Positions 1-19,211 of a stretch of 64,000 nt of DNA are shown here, one piece after another. The position numbers and the translations under genes are program-made. The notes beneath the pieces were generated by a model. That model saw only the letters and a list, made by a program, of their open reading frames with translations. It was not told where the DNA came from and searched no databases. The stretch is from Sphagnum magellanicum (Eukaryota; Streptophyta; Sphagnopsida; Sphagnales; Sphagnaceae): assembly GCA_021904315.1 (NCBI GenBank), contig CM038921.1:8090146-8154145 (forward strand), read 5' to 3'. Each line of letters begins with the position of its first letter. Position 1 is the stretch's first letter.

Positions 1-51
1 TTAAGTGTGAACAAAAACCTGCACAAACAAGAATATGAGAGTGCAAGGCAC

Positions 52-6768
<6,717 letters not shown>

Positions 6769-8338
6769 CGGATTCGTAAGCTTCTTACTCTGCCGCTGCT
6801 CCTCCTCCTCCTCGCATCATCCTTGCTGCCTCCCGCATCCGTTTCCCCTCCTCCAAACTGAAGAGCATCAGAAGAAAACCGCAAAACCTGGCTTCTTCTT
6901 CTCCTCTTCAACTCCTGCTGTTGTTATTGTTACATGCAACTGCTGCATTCAAAACAAACAAGCGGCGCCATCTTCTTCAAAGTACTTGCTCTCCTTCTTT
7001 CCTTTCGCCCTCCCGTCGTCTTCATCGACGGCTCCATACTCCAAACCGACAAAAGGAAAAAAAATGACGAGGAAAAAAAAAAAAAAAAGAAAGGAAAATC
7101 AAAACAAAAGCTGAACAAACTACTGAAGACTCGGATCCCACCACCGCCCGCACAATTTCTGCCAGAGAAAACAACACTACTGCTGTCCGCAACTCTTCTG
7201 TCTGGTGGAGACGGCTATGGAACACAACAGGAGCAGCAAAAAGAGGATCGAGAAAACGAGGGGACAAGGAAAGGATTATCCTCCAAGCTTCTTCCGACAT
7301 CGCACCGTCCAACGGACGCAGGGTTACCGTCCTGGGGTTGGTGCTGATGTTAAAGAGTCTTCCTAATACGCAATTTATGAACAAAAAACACAACTTCGTT
7401 GTTTCGCTCTCCAAAGGGATTTCCATTACCGTCCATTGGATTCCTGTTCCCCGTCCGCCGGTCGGATACACTGTCGACGCCGCGTGCTGAAACCCTTTCA
7501 CTCTTTCTCTCAAGCAGCGCGCTGGAGGCTTCGTCTTCGCTTTCTTTGCGGGTTCGTGAGCGGCGGTTCGATTCGGAATGTTCTTCTTCGCACATGTGGA
7601 GTTTCACTGCTATCGTGGTAATGATAAGGAAGCGTACGTTGTTGTCCTTCGCTATTTTACCTGCATTTTTCTATTCTTCTTTTTCCTTTTTTCTTTCTTC
7701 GGGGGTTTTGTTTCGATCTCAGATGTTCTAATCTGTTGCCAGAATCTCTAGACAGAGATAGAGAGAACCAGATCGAGATGTTTTGAGTGCGAAGCTTGCA
7801 AGATCTGAGTTCTGGAAGGCCTTGTTTGTTGTTGTCGTTGTTGCAGAGGTGGGGGAATTCCAGCAGGAGCAATTAGGATGGGAATGAGATAAAGGTCGTC
7901 CGTCCTCGCGAAGGAACGGGACTGCACTTCTTTTATGTGAAGAAAAAAGGTTAGCGTTTCCTGTTCTCGTGTCCACTGAAAGAAAGAAGTGCTCTCTGTC
8001 GCTGAAGAGGAGATCTCCAACCGTGCTTCTTCGGTAAGCTTGTTCCTGAACTGCTTGCTTGTTGGAAAACGGCTATGGAAAAGTCTCAGAGAGAGAGACA
8101 CAGAGAGAGAGAGAGAGAGAGAGGAGAAGAAAAACAAACTAGCTTTGTTTCAAGCTTTTTGAGTTCTGAAGTTTTTCGTGCATGTGAACTACTACAGCCA
8201 TACTCATTCGAAGAGCGGTTTGAACGGACCGTCAGATCGCAACAACAGCAACAACAACAACACAGCAAGCGTGTCTAGAGATCGTTTTTTCTAGAGATAG
8301 AAAAGAAGAGGAGAGGACGGGGGGAGGAGACTCAAGAG
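6769..8338. promoter_or_regulatory. Divergent 5' region shared by KDM5 (minus) and the LYR gene (plus)
   Basis: About 1.57 kb separates the two start codons, which point away from each other. The part next to KDM5 is rich in CTT/CTC (minus-strand GAA/GAG), usual for plant leaders, with a poly-A run near 7075-7090. The part next to the LYR gene has a GA dinucleotide run (8103-8122) and a CAA-type run (8239-8262). Short ORFs inside show no recognisable domain and are compositional. I infer a bidirectional promoter; exact transcription starts cannot be placed and no clear TATA box was assigned. Confidence 0.55.
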
Positions 8339-8617
8339 ATGGCGAGGGGATTCGTGTGGGCAACAGCGGAGGATCTGCTACAAAACAGGGCATTCGTCTT
8401 GTCACTCTATAGGAGTTACCTTCGAGTGTTGGCTTCTGACAAGCTCTCCTTGTCTCTAGCAGCACAGGCGAGCAAGAGAGCGCAAGTGCGGGAGATGTTT
8501 GACATGGGAGCTCAGGAACGATCTCTTCACAACATTCGGGATTTAGTCGACGCTGCCAAGTACACCCTTTCTCAGTTGCACAAGGGGCAGATTCCGCGAG
8601 AGAGCTACAACAAATAA
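8339..8617 (+). CDS. LYR-motif (complex1_LYR) small protein, 92 aa
   Basis: A single-exon ORF whose protein carries the family motif near its N terminus (SLYRSYLRVL, residues about 22-31), followed by basic and helical sequence typical of the three-helix LYRM fold (about 80-120 aa in the family). LYRM proteins act mostly in mitochondria as small adaptors for Fe-S cluster delivery or respiratory-complex assembly, bound to acyl carrier protein. I cannot assign it to one LYRM subgroup; the C-terminal half (RSLHNIRDLVDAAKYTLSQL) does not clearly match ISD11 or SDHAF1. The start is the only upstream Met in frame near the motif. It lies head-to-head with KDM5, so the two may share a promoter. No cleavable presequence is evident. 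Confidence 0.78.
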   Translation: MARGFVWATAEDLLQNRAFVLSLYRSYLRVLASDKLSLSLAAQASKRAQVREMFDMGAQERSLHNIRDLVDAAKYTLSQLHKGQIPRESYNK

Positions 8618-9290
8618 AAAAATCTCATCTTGTCATCATTCCAAGGTATAATCTCCTTCTTCTCTTGTTGTTTCTTAGCCAATGTACAAAAAGCATGCAT
8701 GTGTACAAGAAGGCATTGCAGTTTCTTGCATGTGTCCAAGTTCTCTCTGGAAGCCAGCCAGTGTGAAATGGACATAGCAAACTTCTGGTCATTGGCTCTT
8801 GCAACAAGGGTTCCTTTGTTCTCCATGCTCTGGGTAGGCATTGTTCCTAATTCTTGTATGTCAAAAAATCCATTTTCCATAATCCTACCACTTGCATCAT
8901 GAACTTGCTAAGCCACAGTCTGTTCCCTATTTGATACCAGCAGATGGATTTCTTGATGTTTCATTTGCTTGTTGATGGGTTGTTAACCCATTTCTTTTTT
9001 GTTGCAGTAGCTATGACATAGCGTCATTATTTCATGGGGCTTGGCTGGACTGGGATTTCTTGTACTAGGCAGCAATTGGATCACAATTGTCTTAAATGTT
9101 CACTCTGAGGCTATCATCTATATGATGCGCAACCACGGAATGACCTCACTGGGATTTCAGTGTATTAGAAGGGCGCCTTAAATCTGTAAGATTCCCTCCT
9201 GACAGAGGAGGTCAACTTACATTTTCGGGCAAGCTCTTACATTTTCATAAGGGCCTGCTGTGTTTCCTTTGTGCATCAGATATGTGGATG
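8618..9290. other. LYR gene 3' flank, no recognised gene
   Basis: Directly downstream of the LYR stop codon. Mixed composition without a recognisable protein; short ORFs on both strands have no family resemblance. Probably 3' UTR followed by intergenic DNA. Confidence 0.4.
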
Positions 9291-9425
9291 AGTGGTCATT
9301 ACACATGACAATGCCCTTGGAAGGGCATGTTACCAGAATTTGGCACTGCCCTAGGCAGCTGCTGCCAAGGGTGGCATCTTATCTGGCAATGCCCTCATCC
9401 ATGGGCATTACGTACCACTTAAAAA
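9291..9425. repeat. Cluster of three imperfect palindromes with AATGCCC/GGGCATT cores
   Basis: Three successive inverted repeats: one around AATGCCCTTGGAAGGGCAT (9310-9330), one around GGCACTGCCC...GGTGGCA (9342-9377) and one around AATGCCCTCATCCATGGGCATT (about 9388-9411). The same GGTAATGCCC-spacer-GGGC design recurs at about 10.4 kb and 29.2 kb, which suggests one repeat family. Confidence 0.6.
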
Positions 9426-9479
9426 CCCTGGACCCTGAGCCTGGAGGATGCACCAAGGAATACTTATTTGTTATTGGAG

Positions 9480-9545
9480 TACACCATTGGAGCCAAAGCA
9501 ATGGTGTGGGGATACACCATTATTGGAGCCAAAGCAAGGGTCATG
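9480..9545 (+). repeat. Short direct duplication (ACACCATT...GGAGCCAAAGCAA)
   Basis: The unit containing GGAGCCAAAGCAA appears twice, separated by a few tens of bases; the second copy carries a small insertion (ATT) before GGAGCC. A simple local duplication. Confidence 0.6.
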
Positions 9546-9599
9546 CTCAAAGATGTTGAATACAAGAAAGCAATTAGTCCTGCAACAGGTTCCTCATGC

Positions 9600-10150
9600 A
9601 GGTGAGTGAAATTTGTACTGCTTGCTTGCAGGTTGGGTGTCTGTCATGTTTTGCACTGATGCAACAATTTTGGAGCACTACCACCAGAAGCAGCAAGAGT
9701 TTGGGCATCAGGAAAAAGGTATTTGTTTCTTAACTGGCTCAGGTATCATCAGGGCTCTTGGTGGAGCAAGATCCTAACCATCTCAAATGTTCGAAACACA
9801 TCAATTATCTTGTATACAGTTTTCAGATGAACAATTTAGGCAAGAAAACTAGTTTGGTACCCTGTTTTAATTATATTTACTGTTTCCAACGCCTCATTTT
9901 GTCCCAGTTTCTGCAAAATTGGGACTCCAGTTTTGAGGTACTTGAAGGATAACTCTAACATTATCAGAATGTTTCTAATGAAATTTGAGTTATATGTCTT
10001 TGGCAGATGCTATATCAAGTGGACAGGAAACTAAGTCCATTATTGAGGATGAAGGGCTGAAAAGGGTGATGAAGTACAATGACACCAATGAAGAATACTT
10101 GAAGGTGAAAATGGATGCCATCAGAGACAGTAGAAGTGTGTGCTGATAGA
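9600..10150 (+). other. Possible exon-like fragments, unassigned
   Basis: Two stretches read as open peptides flanked by plausible acceptor sites: about 9633-9718 (ends at AAAAAG followed by GTATTT) and about 10006-10148 (after TTTGGCAG, ending in a stop). The second reads DAISSGQETKSIIEDEGLKR onward. Neither matches a family I recognise, and no start exon was found. They may be remnants of a gene or transposon, or chance. Confidence 0.2.
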
Positions 10151-10318
10151 CTTGAAAACGTTTTAGCAAAATCAGAATATGTCAAATGTCAAACAAATTT
10201 GATTCATGGCTTCCATGTCTTTTGAAACTTGTTAGCTTTGTGTTATCTATACATTTTAGCAGTATCGAAAAGTATGGGAAAAATGATAGTTGTTACAATT
10301 GAAGTGAAGAAAGTGGTA

Positions 10319-10525
10319 GGTAAAGCCGAAGGGCTAGGGCTTTACTGGAATAAGGACCTGCACAAGGTGGAGCCGAGCACAGTCCAAATCTGGTAATGCC
10401 CCTTGCTCCAAGGGCTTTAATGTGTGTAAAGACCATGGTGGTGGAGTGAGAAGAGAAGAACCGAAGTGGGCTTTACAATTTTCATAGAACCCACAGAGAG
10501 CATAGGTGGGCTTCATAAAAATCAT
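10319..10525 (+). mobile_element. GGTAATGCCC repeat family, copy 1 (non-autonomous, unclassified)
   Basis: Contains CTGGTAATGCCCC, then GGGCTTTAA, then TGTGTAAAGACC, and ends near GGGCTTTACAA. The same order of blocks with similar spacing occurs at 29165-29330. Inner palindromes (GTGGGCTT / AACCCAC type) suggest a foldback transposon. No coding capacity was seen. Confidence 0.6.
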
Positions 10526-10529
10526 GAAG

Positions 10530-13126
10530 CCTGTCCAGGAATCTCCCGAATTTCTTTGCCCTAAAGTACACTAAGAAATCTAGCTAGGCCTTTCCATGCT
10601 TCAAAAACTTGAAGAGATTACATTGAGACACTATATGAAAAACAAGAGTATGTTGTTGTTGATGAGGAGAAATTTTAACCAAAAGACTCCAGCATGCATC
10701 AAATGCCACATTGATTCATTTCCTTAACAAGTGGGTGAAAGTGAGAGATTCAAGAACTTCTAATATCTTGAAAATGATCCACCAACTTCAAAATTGAAGA
10801 AAATGACACTACAAATTGTCTAAAGAATGATGACCAAAATTCACCAAATGTCATCTGTAACATCATGAATGTGTGTTCTATGGTACTGGAGTGCTTTTAG
10901 GAAAAAATTGTTAAAGAAACCTAAAGGCTCTTTGCCTCTTTTATACTATTTTATAAAAATCATTGGTCTCTGGCTAAAAAAACAAGGTCTTTACACTTTT
11001 AAATTGAATGCAATAGAAAGGGGATATAACTATGAAATTGAAAACCCTGTGAAATTTTGTAATTATTTCTTAAGGAAATAGTTTCACAACATTGGCACGA
11101 CAAAATGAGCCATAGAAGTCAAAAATGGACTTGGAACATATGTGCAAGTCTTGCCATTGATTAGGTAACAAGTTTGCAGTGGTATTGAAATGATAACAAC
11201 ACAGCAAAGGGAACAAAACTGTGGGAAAAGTGGAAAAGCAAAAGATGAACATACTTAGAAAGGTGAACAAACTTTTACAGGAAGAAGGGGGAGGAGGGAC
11301 AAAGCTGCCATGGCTATTGTGGCTTCACATGTAATAGTGATCACCTAAACTAGGTTTGCCTTTGAGCATGATTCTTCATCAATCTGAAACTAATGAATCT
11401 AGTGAAGGTGATCCACATCATGGTGATCAAGTCTTAGGATGACATGTAAACTATGATGAGATATCTTACACTTTCAAGTCAGGACTTAGTTGAGGTTGAA
11501 CTCCTCCAATAATGATCAGGTTTAATTGATGTGTTCGGGCACTTTAAATGCATGTTTCAACTTCCCACACCAAAACTATTTCTTAAGACCAAGCATCAAA
11601 TAACAAAACATGAAAAAAATAGGAGCTAATGATAAACACCCTTAGATGAATCTCTTGTTTTAAATCTCTTTGCTTTTTAACTCATTTGCTAATTTTGAAA
11701 CCCAAATCTTTACTTGTGAAAATTCTATTAATTTTCGAAACCCAAAACCTCTACTTAAGACAATACTGCAGATCAACAAACACAAATGATGAATCCCAAG
11801 TAAAGAAGTTTAGATTGGCAACAAGTCAGATTATACAAATCGTTCTGAAGTTCTTGTGGCCAACCCTAACTATGGGTTTGCAGCAAGCAAAACACAACAT
11901 TTTCAGATTTAGAAGTTGCATAAGCCTGCAGGGTTGGGTTCTACCAGTGCCTGAGATTGTTGTCATCACAGCTTTTGCTGCAAAATGGCCTGCTTCAGAG
12001 AATTGGATGAGCTAGATCAAAAATTACAAATTGATAAGCACCATGACCATGAAGAAATAAAAATAGAAATAAACCCATTCTTAATATTATTGTTTTCATT
12101 ATTGTTTTGTAACCCATTGTTTCAAACCATAAATCGTTCACAAGTTGTTCTCTTTTTTTTTTTCTTTTTTTTTACAAGTTTCCCACTAAAAGCTTTTAAA
12201 ATCTATGTTTGTTGCAGATTGTGAATTAATACACATGTTAAATCAAAATGATAAGTTTTGTATTTCATCAAGAACATGCAAGTGTTGAATGCCAATGTTT
12301 AAAATGTCATGTTTTTTAATGATATCAGCTCCAACATTGGATGGTAAAATGCACATGTTATTTAAGTTATTTTCATTATTTGATTGTTCAAAAACAATTA
12401 CATATTGTTAGCACCATGGATTACTTTTCAGATTTTGCAAAAATACATGCATGATAATATTTGAAAGACTTTTTTTTAAATCTAAAATAGCACCCCAACT
12501 TAATAAAGCGCTATTTAGCAAACTACCAGCACAATTTCACAAATGCTAAAATCCCGATATCACTCTTGCATTTGTGAACCAATATTTTAAATTGATAACA
12601 ATTATATAGAATATGAGTCTTTTGATAAAATCACATTCATATGAGCTGGTGATTGGAAATCAACATATTTTGTTGTGTTTGTAAATCAATATTTTAAATT
12701 GATAACAATTATACAAATTTTTGGCGTTCTAATAAAATCACATTCATTTGAACTAATGATTGGAAAACAACATATTTTGCATATGTTGGCACATTACATT
12801 CAACATGATTTTCTATATATATATATATACGTTTTTAAATTAATAACACTAGAAGGTGTATATACAAATATATGAGTATTTTTTTAATTTTACTATTCCA
12901 CATATTGCACAAACATTGCATTTTTTGGAACACATTTGTAGAAAAACCAATCCATTTTTTATACATTTCATTTTTGTCATTCCAACCATGGGCATATGGC
13001 TAATCCATAACGTTACATTTGTTGCAAACACACTCAATCCTAGACTTCTTGTTTTTTTAATTCATTTTTCATAAACATAAAAAAAAACATGTTTTTATGC
13101 AAAATATATTTTTTACATTGTACAAT
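10530..13126. other. AT-rich intergenic DNA, no gene seen
   Basis: Low GC and few CpG. No ORF resembles a known family. At 12581-12785 there are two diverged copies of a roughly 107-bp unit (AATATTTTAAATTGATAACA start, AACATATTTTG end). Short AT dinucleotide runs lie near 12815-12830. Confidence 0.5.
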
Positions 13127-15300
13127 CACTATGAGAAAAAATAGGTGTTCTACAATTGGTCTTGCAATTCAATTTTTGAATTGCAATGTCCACTTGCAAC
13201 TCACTGTATTTTTATGTTGTGTGTTATCAAAAAAATTGCATGAATTGCAAGAATTGTAACTCATTGTATATACAATGCAATTCAATTGCAATTCAATTAC
13301 AATTCTATTGAAACAGCTCATTTTCAACTACCATGTAACTCCACTACAACTATAGCCATAACATCACATTGACGTTACTAATTTTCATTCATCCATTAAA
13401 ATGTGAAACATGGGCATTATGAGAATTTTTGGATTTAAAATATTTTCTTTTTGAAGTATAATCTCCATCATCTATTATGATTATTAAGGATGGTTCAAAA
13501 TTATGGCATGAGGCACAATTTTTAAAATTGTCATGTGGCATATTAATTGAATTTTGAAAAAAATTAAATTTTATCTATTTTAATAAATTAAATAGGTTGG
13601 TACATGACCATAGGTAGGTAGATTGGTAGGTCTTAGGACTTACATACCTGCACTAGGTTAAAACATGTAACTAGGAGCCAAAAGGATTATTTTGGAAAAT
13701 TACTACAAGTTTTTTTTCCCAAAAATAACTTTTGCATGCAAATGAATTTTTGAATGAAATATTCTGTAACTTGTTCTAAAAAATATTTAATTTTTTCCCA
13801 ATGCATCACATTTGTTTTGTTAGTCATTATTGACTAAACATGAATTTTTAAAAGTGTGCAAATTCCTTACAAATTTAATGTTTCAATGATCAAAATTTTA
13901 AGTCATCACCAAAACTTAAATTTTCACATTCTTTAGTTTTATTATACTTTAAGTTGTAACTTTTTTTAATACATCGTGTACATTATAACCCATTTACACA
14001 TGGTAAAGGACTCTTGAAGCTTTAAAATTCTAAAGAAATTTTAAAACATTCTTTCAATTTTTGAAGTTTTAAAATTTCACATTTTTAAATTTATGAATGT
14101 TTTTTGAATGTGGTTAATATGTTTTTATCATGTATATTTTTTCCATGAATTTTTTTATATTATATGAATCCTTTTGATAGTGTTTTTCAAAATGCATTCC
14201 ATCTAACACAATAGGTGTACATTTTCAAACGTCCTAAATTAAAACCAAAACTTAAAATTGAATCAAATGAATTGTTACCATAAGTTCCTTGACATTCATA
14301 TGAGGGAAAAAAGATTAACTTGCCATGATTACTATGGTTTTAAATGAATTTTTTTTTAATTGATTTTGATTGATTATGTTTAACATCTATAACCCTTTTT
14401 GGCTCCTTTTACGTGTTTTGACCCCGCTACATACTTACTTACCCACCTAACAAAATAGGACTTATTTACTAACATATGTAAACAAATAAGTAGGAAAATA
14501 AGAAATTAAGTGAATTAAGGAATAGTCATGTAAATATTTTTATTTTATTTTAGGTTTTGCCTTTAAGATTAAGTTCTTTTGAACTCAACCCAAAATAGCA
14601 TGTGTATTTAAATGTGAGAACATAAGAGAAAACAACTTCTATATATAGTTTGTGGCATGAGATTCAAAGACAAAACATATGGATTAAATTTTACACACAC
14701 ACACACACATATGTGAATTAATTATTTGATATTTAATTATCTGAAATAATGATTTAAAATAATTAATTTAGTTCAGATAATTAATGATAAGAATAATTTA
14801 TCTAAGTTTATTTGAAATATTTAGTCTAATTCATCTAATTTGTTAATTTGTTACTTCAAATAATTTATTATTTGATTACAATTAATTTATTATTACATGA
14901 TCAATTGTTTAAATACATATAATTAATCATTTATTATCTGAATTTTAAAACAATGTTATTAGTTCTTTGAATTAACTAACAAACTAATTATTTGAGTAAA
15001 AAGTATTTATAATTCATATTAATTATTAATTATTCAGTTTAAATAATTAATTAGTAATGAATTAATTTAATTTAGTAAATACATGCGATCATGCCATGTG
15101 TTCACATTTCCACCACCATGTTGTGTTAATGACACATTTATAACAATTTTAAAATAGTTGTCACATGTAATTATAGTACATTTCTTCAAAAAATCAAACA
15201 TAGTTGACTATGGATGTATATATGGTGTGTACAAATTATTGTATTGAATACCCAATTTCAACTCACTTGCAATCATAATACAATTAATTATTTTCTAGTG
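13127..15300. mobile_element. Possible non-autonomous CACTA-type element
   Basis: The left end reads CACTATGAGAAAAAATAGG and the right end TAATTATTTTCTAGTG, whose reverse complement is CACTAGAAAATAATTA: matching CACTA termini in inverted orientation. Sub-terminal DNA near the left end is packed with TTGCAATT/AATTGCAA-type inverted repeats (about 13160-13310), usual for CACTA ends. The interior has no transposase that I can read. The flanking trinucleotides (AAT and TGG) do not match, so the two ends may not belong to one insertion. Confidence 0.35.
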
Positions 15301-17390
15301 TGGTAATTTATTTATTAATTAACCATATTTCCAAGGGGATAATTGCATAGTAATTATAATACTCAAGGGATAGTTGCACAATTGTTGTATGTGAGTTGTT
15401 TTTTAAGCTATAATTGGAAGGTAATGCAGTTTCAATGAACACAATTTCTCATAATGAATGTTATTTGATTTTAATATCCAAAACTACGTATTTCACCAAA
15501 AGTATCATTCACATAATGGATTATACATCCAAAATTGTGCATTCATTTACAATAAAATTTTAAATGCATTCGATTTTAAATAATGTACTTACCTAAATCT
15601 AAAAAATTATTATAACATTCATTTGTGAACAAATTTTTAAAAAACTCTTCTTGTCATCAATGCCAACATCACAATCACCAACATCATCATACATGAATTT
15701 TCTTTCATTTTTAATCCACAATGAATGAAATTCATCCATCGTTAACTTTGTATATAATTTTTAATTTATTTATAGACTTGTAATTGACTTGTAATTGATT
15801 TATATTTAACTTGTAATTCTCACCCACCCCCTTGGGTGATTGCTTATTAAATGTTTATTTTGAGATATTCTTGAAATATTCAAAACAAAAGTCTTTAAAA
15901 AAATCTTGAAAATTTCCATTAAATTATTATGTTGTGGCTTAGATAAAAAATTTGCTATAAATATTTCATTTTGAAAAAAAATCAAATCCATTTATAAATA
16001 TTCTTACTTAAAAGCATTGGTTATAGTGTTTTCAAAATGTTTTTGGTATATATTTCATTCAATAGATTGACTTCAAACTTTTAAAAAATATATATATACA
16101 TTGAAAATAACATAATGCAAAAGAAATTCCATTTGGAGTTCGTTATTTGTTTAAAATGTTAGACACACAAAACCAAACATTAATTACAATTACATTAGTG
16201 TGATTGCACCCTTATACTTCAAAAACATTTTCAAGAAAATTCTTTGAATAATGGGCATACAAAAAATTTCATGAATTATTTTCTTAGCAGCAAAAATTTC
16301 TTTAAACAAAATCCCCAAAAGGGTATAAATTTAAAGGTAGGATTTCAATATTTTCAATATATTCCACACCGAACAAATATATGATCTTGCACCATAGCCT
16401 TGTTTGTTTAATTTCATGTTTTCATGCATTATCAAAATAGAATTCCATTTGAACTTTTGTTTTGCATATTTCATGTCCTTTTATTTGATTTTTCATGTTT
16501 TATATTTCAAATTAAGTTTAGGCCATAATTTGTTTTAGTTTTCATGTATTTTGGAAAGCCCATTGTTTTCCACAAAGTGTGCTTGGTTAATTTTATGTTT
16601 TCTAATGCACAACACAAAAAGAGAGCAACAATTAAATTTTTTTTTTAAACCTTACATTTTATGGCTTGTAATTTTCTTTGTCGATGTTGCTCTAGTATCA
16701 TCATTTAATGAATGGGTGTAGTCTTTTCATCTAATTAAGGACCTCTTGCCATCTTTTTCGTGGCCTTAAAATCACCATCTTCTTATCAATGCCATAGTTT
16801 TTTTCTTTTACATTTTATTGTAATTTGTCTTATGGTTAAGGGTCTAATGTATATATTTTGTATAAATCTTATTTATACAACACACATCTTGTCCATATTG
16901 TTAAAATGAGGGGCTTGGTAAATCTTGGATTGAGGTGTAAATATAACTACCTTGACCTTAAGCTGAAAAAATTGTTCCCAAGGTATTGTTTGGGTATCTA
17001 TGTAGACCTACTCATAACTTATTTTCCTTTTTAGTTTTTACTAAGATCCTAAGTCTCCAAGTGGGCATAATAAAAATGTTATAGGGAAATATCTAGTAGC
17101 TTTTGTGCCCATGATAGTTTGAACAAACTCCCATCAAGCCTACACTTATTTTTGTTATCAATAGTAACCATTTAACTTTAAAATTAGTTAGAAGTTGGGT
17201 TTCTTTGGAGTTGATAGTGGATTACCCCTCTTTTTCAAAAAAATGTTATAGTTCTTCAAAAAGTTGTAGATTACCCACTTTTTGAAATAACAATTGAAAT
17301 TGTGGAATACCCTCCTTTTGCCAATGTTACAATTCACGTGTTTCATAATTATGTTTATGCTAAAAGAAATAGTTATTTCCATAGAAGAAG
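15301..17390. other. AT-rich intergenic DNA, no gene seen
   Basis: Very AT-rich, CpG-poor sequence with frequent stop codons in all frames. Homopolymer A and T runs are common. I see no recognisable coding or structural feature. Confidence 0.5.
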
Positions 17391-18900
17391 TCCTTGTTGT
17401 TCTTAGGCATATGAAACAATAAAATCAATCATTTTGTGAGTTCGTTCCATGCTTTCAAAATATTCAAACATTGACATCATTGGGACGTGTTTTTATAAAA
17501 CCACCCCAAGCATAAAAGCCATGAATCAATTTTCCTAACCAGCTTGATGGAACACATTCAAAATTTCAATATTTTTTCAACCAAGTATGTTTGGTCATTT
17601 GACTTCATCCCCATCGTTATCCAAATGGCCAAACCCAAGTTAGATTCATTGGCACATTATTATTTAACATAATTTTAATGTGGTTTATGCACTTGTTGGA
17701 ATGTTAATCTCCACTTCTAAATGACTTTGAAGCACTTGTTACAAAATTCAATGCCATTTTTGAAATTTTAAATAAAAAATGCATGTCAACAAACAAGTTA
17801 CAATCATTTTGTCATGGATTAGGCCCAACCATTATGTATGCATTTAAATTTAAGTAATTGGCATATGACATTTCATGGGATGAAATGGAATTCATGACCC
17901 AAATTCAATTCAAATTATTTAGTGACATGAAGGATTTGTTGTTTACCATTCAATCTTACAACATCAATTTAAGCCATTGCATAATCATTTAATGTGATAT
18001 TAAACTCTTTGAACATCACTAGGAAAAATGGTGAAAGTCATCACAAATCTAAAGTGTGATCTTGCACCATAACCTCTTTTTTTTCCATGTTTTGTAATAA
18101 AGTTTCATAAAACCTACGTTTTATGCACTTTGTGTTTTTTTTTTTCATGTTTCATATTTAAACTTAAAACTAAACCTAACTTTGTCATGGTTAATCCATG
18201 TCCTTTGGAAATCACATTCACATCAAAAAATGAAGTAATTGTGTACATGGAAGAAATATTTATTGTTATAAGACTTATGCAACAAAAAAATCAATCATTT
18301 TGTGAGTTCATTGCTCATTTTCAAAAAATCCCAAGCATGAACATTATTAAGGTGTGCTCCTACAACACAACCTCAAACAAAAAAACCATGAATTAATCTT
18401 CTTGACAAGTTTGATGGAACACATTCAAAGTTTTGAACTTTTGTCAACCAAATGCATATGGTCATTCAATTTCACCTTTGTTATTACCCAAACAATCTAA
18501 CCCAAATAGGGTTCATCAGCACAATAATATCAAAAACTACTCTAACATGGTTTGCACCTTTGTTGGAATGTCAATCTTCATTTTTGAGTGACATTGAAAC
18601 ATATATTCATGAAGAATTCAATGCCACATTTGGAGATTCAAATGAAGAATGCATATCAACAAACAAATTGTTGTCATTTTTTCAAGGATCACACTAGCTG
18701 CTATGTATGCATCTAAGTTCAAGCAATTGGTGTGCAACATTTCATGGGATGAAGTTGCATTTATGAATCAATTTCAATTTGAATTATGTAACAATGCAAA
18801 GGATTTAATACTTACCAAGTCCTTCAATATTGAGTTAAACCATTGCACAAGTTGTTCAATCTGATAATAGGTTTTTCAAACAAAACCAAGAAAAGAAGTA
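17391..18900 (+). repeat. Direct duplication of the gag segment, about 0.87 kb apart
   Basis: Both copies share AATCAATCATTTTGTGAGTT, GATGGAACACATTCAAA, GGTCATT, TGGAATGT, CATTTCATGGGATGAA and ATTTAAGCCATTGCA-like blocks in the same order. The first copy is more decayed than the second. Either two related elements lie in tandem or one segment duplicated. Confidence 0.7.
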
Positions 18901-19211
18901 TTGGGAATCGTTATTAGTACAAAAGAATTTCATGGCCTTAATGTTGCTCGAAATAGTGGCATCTACACCAAAAAAGAATCCCATGCAAATTGATAAAACA
19001 TATTCAAATTGTTCACAAAGTAAAGATAACAATGCCAACATATAAACAAATTTTGTTTGTATCTTTAAAGGCCACGTAAATGAAAATTGTTTGAAAAAAC
19101 AAGGTTAACACAAAGCACATGCCACTTCTATCACTACCTTACACCTTAAAAATTGGGAAACAAGGTTGTCTAGTCTCAACAAGGATTGTGAGACTAAACT
19201 TTGATTAATCA

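Noticed and set aside
9600..10150. A spliced gene after the LYR gene
   Set aside because: Exon-like pieces have no shared family, one implied intron would be only about 30 nt, and no start exon was found.
13127..15300. Confident CACTA transposon call
   Set aside because: The 3-bp flanks do not match and no transposase is readable, so it is listed only at low confidence.
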